A stretch of 11,630 nucleotides of DNA from NCBI RefSeq assembly GCF_000972705.2, contig NZ_LATL02000173.1:1-11630 (forward strand), written 5' to 3'. This document shows, in pieces, positions 7,837-11,630 of the stretch. The notes beneath the pieces are model-generated. The model did not search any database, had not been told where the DNA came from, and was given only the letters and a program-made list of their open reading frames with translations. This stretch comes from Limnoraphis robusta CS-951 (GTDB lineage Bacteria > Cyanobacteriota > Cyanobacteriia > Cyanobacteriales > Microcoleaceae). The first letter of the stretch is position 1. Each line of letters begins with the position of its first letter. The translations under genes were made by a program, and so were the position numbers.

Positions 7837-8068
7837 CAAAAGGCAAAACTGTTAACTGCTAGGGGTAATTCATCAGTTATCCCTAGAACTGATATTTACA
7901 AACGCACCGAATGAAGAAAAGTCAAAAGCCTCACTATACCAAGCTTTTTTCCGCCTTTTGCCTCTTGCCTCTCTTGCAAACTTTGCTAAGATTGCGAACT
8001 AAGTCTCGCCGGAAACCGCGCCCGTCGCAAGGAAAGCGCTTTTGCCTCTTGCCTTGCGCTTCGCGCAA
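7837..8068. repeat. Non-coding repeat cluster with heptad-type TTTTGCC/TCTTGCC units
   Basis: This fills most of the 321-bp gap 7837-8157. A 16-bp direct repeat (CTTTTGCCTCTTGCCT) lies at 7955-7970 and 8039-8054, 84 bp apart, built of 7-bp units TTTTGCC and TCTTGCC. A near-inverted copy, CAAAAGGCAAAA, is at 7837-7848. TTGCGA (7992-7997) and TCGCAA (8025-8030) form an inverted pair, and TTGCGC-TTC-GCGCAA (8054-8068) forms a tight hairpin. Such heptameric tandem repeats are a known class of intergenic repeat in filamentous cyanobacteria. An open frame across it looks spurious. The stretch from 8069 to 8157 holds only the leader of the next gene. Confidence 0.6.
7859..7886 (+). terminator. Hairpin after the sensor gene, probable terminator
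   Basis: CTAGGGGTAA (7859-7868) pairs with TTATCCCTAG (7877-7886) around an 8-nt loop: ten base pairs including one G-U, 22 bases after the stop codon. No clear T run follows, so its efficiency as an intrinsic terminator is uncertain. Confidence 0.5.
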
Positions 8069-8146
8069 TAACTGTTATAGATTTTATCCTGAGAGCCGCA
8101 TGATAACCCCGTACTCACTTAATAGTTGAAGTGATTGTAAGTTTTT

Positions 8147-8153
8147 GAGGAAA
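8147..8153 (+). promoter_or_regulatory. Shine-Dalgarno of the small membrane protein gene
   Basis: GAGGAAA ends 4 nt before the ATG at 8158, with its GAGG core 7 nt away. This strong site supports the 94-codon frame as a real gene. Confidence 0.65.
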
Positions 8154-8157
8154 TCCA

Positions 8158-8442
8158 ATGTCAGAGCGTGAACAAGTTCAAATTGATGGCTTTCGAGTTT
8201 CTGGCCCTGTTCAAGGGAAGCGAATTGAAATCGAATTTGATGTCAAACCCACTCGAGGAAAAGGGGAATCATCCTATCGGAATTCTTCTGATGAATGGGA
8301 TTCAATTTGGTATTTGTTTTTCCTGTTATTTAGCTTAGTCTTTTTTGTTGGAAATACGGCGGGGACAAATTCAAATCCTTTTCAAGATGCACTTTCTCCT
8401 ACATCTCCTAATATGAATTCTTTATCCCAACCCAATTGGTAA
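8158..8442 (+). CDS. Small single-pass membrane protein of unknown function
   Basis: A 94-residue protein I do not recognise. Residues 1-49 are polar and mixed-charge (MSEREQVQIDGFRVSG, then KRIEIEFDVKPTRGKGES), resembling a short beta-rich soluble segment. Residues about 50-66 (IWYLFFLLFSLVFFVG) form one hydrophobic helix. The 67-94 tail is rich in Asn, Ser and Pro and has little charge. There is no signal peptidase site or lipobox, so a single membrane anchor is expected; orientation is unclear. The strong Shine-Dalgarno, ATG start and amphipathic composition favour a real gene. It stands alone between a repeat cluster and a convergent YdcF-like gene, so context gives no role. Confidence 0.7.
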   Translation: MSEREQVQIDGFRVSGPVQGKRIEIEFDVKPTRGKGESSYRNSSDEWDSIWYLFFLLFSLVFFVGNTAGTNSNPFQDALSPTSPNMNSLSQPNW

Positions 8443-8479
8443 ACGAATGTCCCTGATTTTATCCGAAGAATTAGAGCCA

Positions 8480-8577
8480 ATTCACAATTCACAACTTCTG
8501 GGTTAAATCTCCCCAATCAAAGCCTTAGAAAATTGATAGCACCCTTGAAAATTTCCAAATAATTGTGAATTGTGAAT
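8480..8577. repeat. 15-bp perfect inverted repeat between convergent genes
   Basis: ATTCACAATTCACAA (8480-8494) is exactly inverted at 8563-8577, enclosing 68 bp. Each arm is itself two copies of an ATTCACA-like unit. It lies in the 155-bp gap between the stops of the small membrane gene and the YdcF-like gene. It could be a bidirectional transcript end, or a small MITE-like element with no coding capacity. The 11-mer core also occurs at 1290-1300. Confidence 0.65.
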
Positions 8578-8597
8578 CGCTAATTTTTTGTGAGTCG

Positions 8598-9584
8598 TTA
8601 AATCCCAGCAGCCAACCAACCGCGAATAAAGTAATAGAATGTAATGATATATTCTTCAACTACATCCGTCGTTAACAAAAGAGCTTCAGCACTGGGTAAA
8701 AAGTCTTTCGTCGAAACTCGTCGCTGGTATTTTTCATTGGGTAGAGGAGCATAAAAGTTAGTCGGAGCCGGAATCACTTTGAATCCAACTTGGGCAAACG
8801 TTAAGCTCGCTCGACGCATTTCCAGTGCAGAAGTCACCAAAATAATCGCCCGTCCTAAGTCTTGTTTTTTGGCAATTTGTTGAATAGAAACCGCACTGTC
8901 ATACAACGTTCCTGCTGATGTGTCTTTAATAATAGATCGAGAAGGAACCCCCATTCCGACCAACAATCGGGCAATATAGTCTGCCTCCACAACGGGTTGA
9001 ATGTATTCATTTCTTGAACCCGCACTGACGATAACCACAGGAGCTAAACCATCCTTGTAGAGTTTAGCAGTATAGGGAATGCGATCGCCAATACGAGTTA
9101 ATTGAACTTGAGTGGAATAGGGAAGTTTCGGTTCAGTGGTTCCCGAACCGAGTAAAACAATAGCTTCGGCTCTTTCTCCACAACATAAATCACTTTGAAC
9201 CGTTTCAATGGCAGTCCTTTCTAATTGAAAAGCCAACCATTGAGCAACAAACGGCATACTCGACAAAATCAAAATCAGTAAAGCCGTTAAAATCAAGTTC
9301 GGGCCTGGATTAGAAATTCCCCCCTTATTAATTTGAGTCGCGGCAAAAATCAACAATAAAATCGACAAACCGAGGGGCTTGATAAACACGGACAAAAGAC
9401 TCAAAATGGAGAGTCCAATGGGGCTATCGGGTGCGGTAAAGGCAATCAGTAACAAAAATACAGCCAATAGGAACCACAGCCGACCAACGAGATTCCCCTC
9501 TTTGCTTACTAAAAGTCTCCATAATCTAAAGATAATGGTTCCAATTAGCAGCAACAATAAAAGTCGAGTGAGTTGTACAAACAT
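8598..9584 (-). CDS. YdcF/ElyC/SanA-family (DUF218) membrane protein
   Basis: A 328-residue protein. The N-terminal 115 residues contain about four hydrophobic segments (about 4-23, 33-52, 55-83, 96-114). They are followed by a DUF218 domain from about 136 to 315, with AEAIVLLGSG (139-148), VVIVSAGS (183-190), EADYIARLLVGMGVP (200-214), DTSAGTLYDSA (221-231) and ILVTSALEMRRA (248-259) then VIPAPTNF (270-277). This is the layout of ElyC/YdcF proteins, which in E. coli are tied to envelope and peptidoglycan-precursor homeostasis; the reaction is not firmly known. The family's usual acidic and AGT/NT-type positions are present; SAGS replaces the commoner SGG. The start is ATG at 9582-9584, with no clear Shine-Dalgarno. 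It lies 243 bp downstream of the polyphosphate gene in the same direction, probably with its own promoter. Confidence 0.88.
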   Translation of the reverse strand: MFVQLTRLLLLLLIGTIIFRLWRLLVSKEGNLVGRLWFLLAVFLLLIAFTAPDSPIGLSILSLLSVFIKPLGLSILLLIFAATQINKGGISNPGPNLILTALLILILSSMPFVAQWLAFQLERTAIETVQSDLCCGERAEAIVLLGSGTTEPKLPYSTQVQLTRIGDRIPYTAKLYKDGLAPVVIVSAGSRNEYIQPVVEADYIARLLVGMGVPSRSIIKDTSAGTLYDSAVSIQQIAKKQDLGRAIILVTSALEMRRASLTFAQVGFKVIPAPTNFYAPLPNEKYQRRVSTKDFLPSAEALLLTTDVVEEYIITFYYFIRGWLAAGI

Positions 9585-9657
9585 TTTGTCTGTTGTTCAA
9601 GATGAGTTTTTAGAGGTGTGTTTTGTTCACAACCCAGACCATCCGACTCGGTGCCAA

Positions 9658-9689
9658 CTGGAGAGAACAGAAACTTCCGCTTTCTCCAG
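9658..9689 (-). other. Possible structured 5' leader of the YdcF-like gene
   Basis: CTGGAGA (9658-9664) and TCTCCAG (9683-9689) are inverted copies, with an inner GAAA/TTTC pairing. The 8-mer GCCAACTG is repeated at 9653 and 9711. I could not match it to a known riboswitch consensus. Confidence 0.25.
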
Positions 9690-9757
9690 GGCAGTTTACC
9701 CGGTTTGAGGGCCAACTGAGATGACAATTCCGATTTGGATATGGCTAAAGTTTACAG

Positions 9758-9789
9758 AAAATAGTGGGAAGCTGAAAGCCTCTTGTCAA
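9758..9789 (-). promoter_or_regulatory. Weak promoter candidate for the YdcF-like gene
   Basis: On the minus strand a perfect -35 TTGACA (9784-9789) lies in the gap after the polyphosphate gene. The best -10 (TATTTT, 9758-9763) is 20 nt away, longer than usual. If used, the leader would be about 170 nt and would include the hairpin at 9658-9689. Confidence 0.25.
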
Positions 9790-9827
9790 TATTAGTAAAG
9801 TGGATGGAATAATCAATCGATTTCCGA

Positions 9828-11327
9828 CTACTTTTGCTTTGATCGACGTTGTAGTTCACGTTGAATGGCTTCTACAACCGTTTCCACCACTTGCACCCGA
9901 GCGGAAGACTTAGAATTAGCGGCTACAATTGTCCAAGGGGCTGTCGGCGTGTGAGTCCGTTGAATCATCTGATTAACCGCCACTTCATAAAAAGGCCATT
10001 GTTGGCGATTGCGCCAATCTTCATCGGTGAGCTTATACTGTCTAAAAGGATTGTCTTGACGCGCCTGAAATCGTTTGAGCTGTTCGTCAGGATCGATGTG
10101 TAACCAAAACTTCACCAATACATAACCCGCACTGGTTAGTTGTTCTTCAAATTCATTAATTTCTCGATAAGCCCGTCGCCATTCTTCGTCTGTCGCAAAC
10201 CCTTCGACTCGTTCGACGAGAACCCGACCATACCAACTGCGATCAAAAATCCCAATTTTTCCGGCAGGCGGTAAACGTCGCCAAAACCGCCACAGGTAAT
10301 GATGGCTTTTTTCTTCGTCTGTGGGCGCGGCGAAAGGTTGGACTTGATAACTCCTGGGATCTAAAATATCCGTTAACCGTTTAATGGCTCCCCCTTTTCC
10401 GGCTGCATCCCACCCTTCAAAGATTGCTAAGACCGGAACTTCCTGTTGATAAATCTCTTTTTGGAGTTTACCTAAACGCGCTTGTTGTTGAGAGAGTTGC
10501 TGTTTGTATTCATCCTCTAGTAGAGAGGGCTTTAAATCGACTTGAGACAGAGGATTGGGTTCTGTGGGGTCAAGATGGTCTTGTAGGGGTGTTCTCACAG
10601 GCGGAAGCTGAACCTGTAGCCTATCTAATGCTTCGGTGAGAGTCGCTACCATCGTTGAAAGCACTTTAATACGGGCGTAGCGTTGACTATCGCCTTCTAC
10701 TAACGTCCAGGGTGCATCTCCTGTACTGGTCTGAATTAACATTTCTTCGGCAAAGGCTAAATAGGTGTCATAATCTTTTTCTTGTTGCCAATCTTCTGAA
10801 CGAACTTGCCACGCTCTCAACTCATCTTTGGCTGCTTTTTTGAGGCGACGTTTGAGTTCTTTTTGGCTGAGATGAATCCAAAATTTCGCCATCACTACAC
10901 CATCATCCACCATTTGGCGTTCAAAGGCGTTAATTTGTCGCATCGCGATGGAAACTTCCGCTTCAGGAAGTCGTCCAAACAGGCGATCTTCAAGAACATG
11001 AGTATACCAACTGTGGTAAAAAATGCCAATTTGACCCTCAGCAGGTAGCACTTGCCAAAATCGCCACATAAACGGATACCGACGTTCCTCTCGCGTTGGT
11101 GGCCATATCGGATGGACGATAAATCCTCGCGGGTCCATGTAGCCGACCATTTTTTTGACGAGCGCCCCTTTTCCTGCTGCTGCCCATCCTTCTAAGGCGA
11201 TCATTGCAGTTAGCTTTTTTTCCCAGCAGCTTTGTTGCAGCGATCGCAATTTTTGCATTAAGCTTTCAATCTGGCTTTGATAGGTTTCTTTATCGAAAGA
11301 TAAACTAAGATCAAGGGTGTTGAGCAT
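9828..11327 (-). CDS. pap: Polyphosphate:AMP phosphotransferase, two-domain PPK2 (class II)
   Basis: A cytoplasmic enzyme that uses polyphosphate to phosphorylate AMP to ADP. Two tandem PPK2 domains are visible in the 499-residue protein, the usual size for the family. The C-terminal domain (about 275-495) is complete: Walker A GWDAAGKGG (305-313), DPRSYQVQPFAAPTDEE, LWRFWRRLPP and the lid/Walker B motif GIFDRSWYGRVLVER. The N-terminal domain (about 18-240) has GWAAAGKGA (47-55, the usual Asp is Ala49) and GIFYHSWYTHVLEDR (Asp-Arg replaced by Tyr-His), so it is probably structural. Start choice: the longest frame begins with TTG at 11343-11345, which has no good ribosome site. The ATG at 11325-11327 has GGA seven bases upstream and is preferred. 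No ppk1 or ppx is nearby. It is transcribed toward the ydcF-like gene, but the 243-bp gap argues against tight coupling. Confidence 0.93.
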   Translation of the reverse strand: MLNTLDLSLSFDKETYQSQIESLMQKLRSLQQSCWEKKLTAMIALEGWAAAGKGALVKKMVGYMDPRGFIVHPIWPPTREERRYPFMWRFWQVLPAEGQIGIFYHSWYTHVLEDRLFGRLPEAEVSIAMRQINAFERQMVDDGVVMAKFWIHLSQKELKRRLKKAAKDELRAWQVRSEDWQQEKDYDTYLAFAEEMLIQTSTGDAPWTLVEGDSQRYARIKVLSTMVATLTEALDRLQVQLPPVRTPLQDHLDPTEPNPLSQVDLKPSLLEDEYKQQLSQQQARLGKLQKEIYQQEVPVLAIFEGWDAAGKGGAIKRLTDILDPRSYQVQPFAAPTDEEKSHHYLWRFWRRLPPAGKIGIFDRSWYGRVLVERVEGFATDEEWRRAYREINEFEEQLTSAGYVLVKFWLHIDPDEQLKRFQARQDNPFRQYKLTDEDWRNRQQWPFYEVAVNQMIQRTHTPTAPWTIVAANSKSSARVQVVETVVEAIQRELQRRSKQK

Positions 11328-11378
11328 GAATTCATCCAGATACAATCACCAGTCTAGTTTAACTTCTCAATCTTTCTT

Positions 11379-11390
11379 CAGTTGCAACTG
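11379..11390. promoter_or_regulatory. 12-bp perfect palindrome upstream of the polyphosphate gene
   Basis: CAGTTGCAACTG is a perfect dyad 52 bases upstream of the pap ATG, where an operator for that gene could sit. There is no independent support for a bound factor. Confidence 0.35.
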
Positions 11391-11471
11391 GGATGGGATA
11401 TCTTAAAAATCGCCAAGTCTGAAATGGGTTCTAACAGGGCGAACAGAGGCAATCGTTTTTATACCGTTGTA

Positions 11472-11513
11472 CAATGTTCAGGAGATTGACAGAACATTGA
11501 TATTAGATAATAT
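11472..11513 (+). promoter_or_regulatory. Sigma70-type promoter overlapping an inverted repeat, reading out of the window
   Basis: A perfect -35 TTGACA (11486-11491), a 16-nt spacer and TAATAT (11508-11513) would start transcription near 11520 toward the right edge. The -35 sits between arms CAATGTTC (11472-11479) and GAACATTG (11492-11499), the arrangement of a repressor operator. The gene it would drive begins beyond the window. The region 11328-11630 shows no credible CDS. Confidence 0.5.
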
Positions 11514-11582
11514 ATCTTGCTAAACCTCAACTTATATGAAATACAGAAAATAATGCTACAGATGATCGATCTCTAAACAATA

Positions 11583-11630
11583 GACGCCTGACGGGGCGGG
11601 TTTATGTCAGTTATTGATGGGAAACATAAA
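11583..11630. repeat. GC-rich palindromic repeat truncated by the window edge
   Basis: The arm CCTGACGGGGCGGGTTTATGT (about 11587-11607) ends in TTTATGT (11601-11607), which is mirrored by ACATAAA at the very last bases (11624-11630) around a 16-nt loop. GGGGCGGGTTTA arms paired with TAAACCCGCCCC are a familiar intergenic palindrome of filamentous cyanobacteria. The missing half would be expected to read CCCGCCCC just past the edge. Confidence 0.55.

Noticed and set aside
7911..8129. 72-codon plus-strand frame
   Set aside because: It has no ribosome site, runs through the heptad repeats and hairpins, and its translation is Arg/Cys/Leu-rich without domain character.
9545..9727. 60-codon minus-strand frame overlapping the start of the YdcF-like gene
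   Set aside because: It overlaps a well-supported gene, has atypical composition and ends in a Cys run. It is more likely leader sequence.
9600..9827. Known riboswitch upstream of the YdcF-like gene
   Set aside because: Compared by eye with glutamine, cobalamin, thiamine and cyclic-di-GMP consensus cores; no match beyond chance.
11343..11345. TTG as the start of the polyphosphate gene
   Set aside because: The ATG six codons downstream has a better-placed GGA, and the extra residues are not family-like.
11604..11630. ATG opening a nine-codon frame running off the right edge
   Set aside because: The same bases form the arm and loop of a palindromic repeat, and there is no proper Shine-Dalgarno.
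1..11630. CRISPR array, tRNA, rRNA or transposase
   Set aside because: No regularly spaced repeats, no cloverleaf-like or rRNA-like sequence and no transposase frame was seen.

Overview
The window looks like chromosomal DNA from a cyanobacterium, probably a filamentous Oscillatoriales-type genome. The octamer GCGATCGC (the cyanobacterial HIP1 repeat) occurs at least seven times by eye (1323, 1867, 2418, 4741, 4954, 9081, 11240), where chance would give well under one. Gene content fits: a PilT-family type IV pilus ATPase, a KaiB-fold protein, a truncated Hsp70 relative, a very large GAF/PAS/GGDEF sensor, a small one-helix membrane protein, a YdcF/DUF218 protein and a two-domain PPK2-type polyphosphate:AMP phosphotransferase. 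The genus-level placement is inference.

Layout. 1-1230 (+) is the 3' part of a pilT-like gene that is open through the left edge. 1397-2194 (+) encodes a protein with a C-terminal KaiB domain. It converges, one base apart, with an Hsp70-like gene at 2196-3785 (-). A 292-bp divergent, AT-rich intergenic region (3786-4077) carries a palindrome and leads into the 1252-residue sensor diguanylate cyclase at 4078-7836 (+). 7837-8157 is non-coding and rich in repeats: a hairpin, then heptad-like TTTTGCC/TCTTGCC repeats. A small membrane-protein gene follows (8158-8442, +). It converges on the YdcF-like gene (8598-9584, -) across a 155-bp gap that holds a 15-bp inverted repeat. The polyphosphate:AMP phosphotransferase gene (9828-11327, -) lies upstream of ydcF in the same direction, 243 bp away. 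The right end (11328-11630) has no gene. It holds palindromes, a good sigma70-type promoter reading out of the window, and the left half of a GC-rich palindromic repeat cut by the window edge.

How the genes relate. There is no obvious multi-gene operon; most genes are single units with convergent or divergent neighbours. The most notable gene is the sensor at 4078. Its first GAF domain has both cysteines of a DXCF-type cyanobacteriochrome at the 28-residue spacing I recall from TePixJ. Its first PAS domain reads like a LOV domain whose adduct-forming cysteine is replaced by phenylalanine. Its output is a GGDEF domain with a GGEEL signature and an intact product-inhibition (RxxD) site. If these readings hold, it would be a light-responsive cyclic-di-GMP synthase, but photochemistry cannot be shown from sequence. 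A link between cyclic-di-GMP and the nearby pilus ATPase is biologically plausible but is not shown here.
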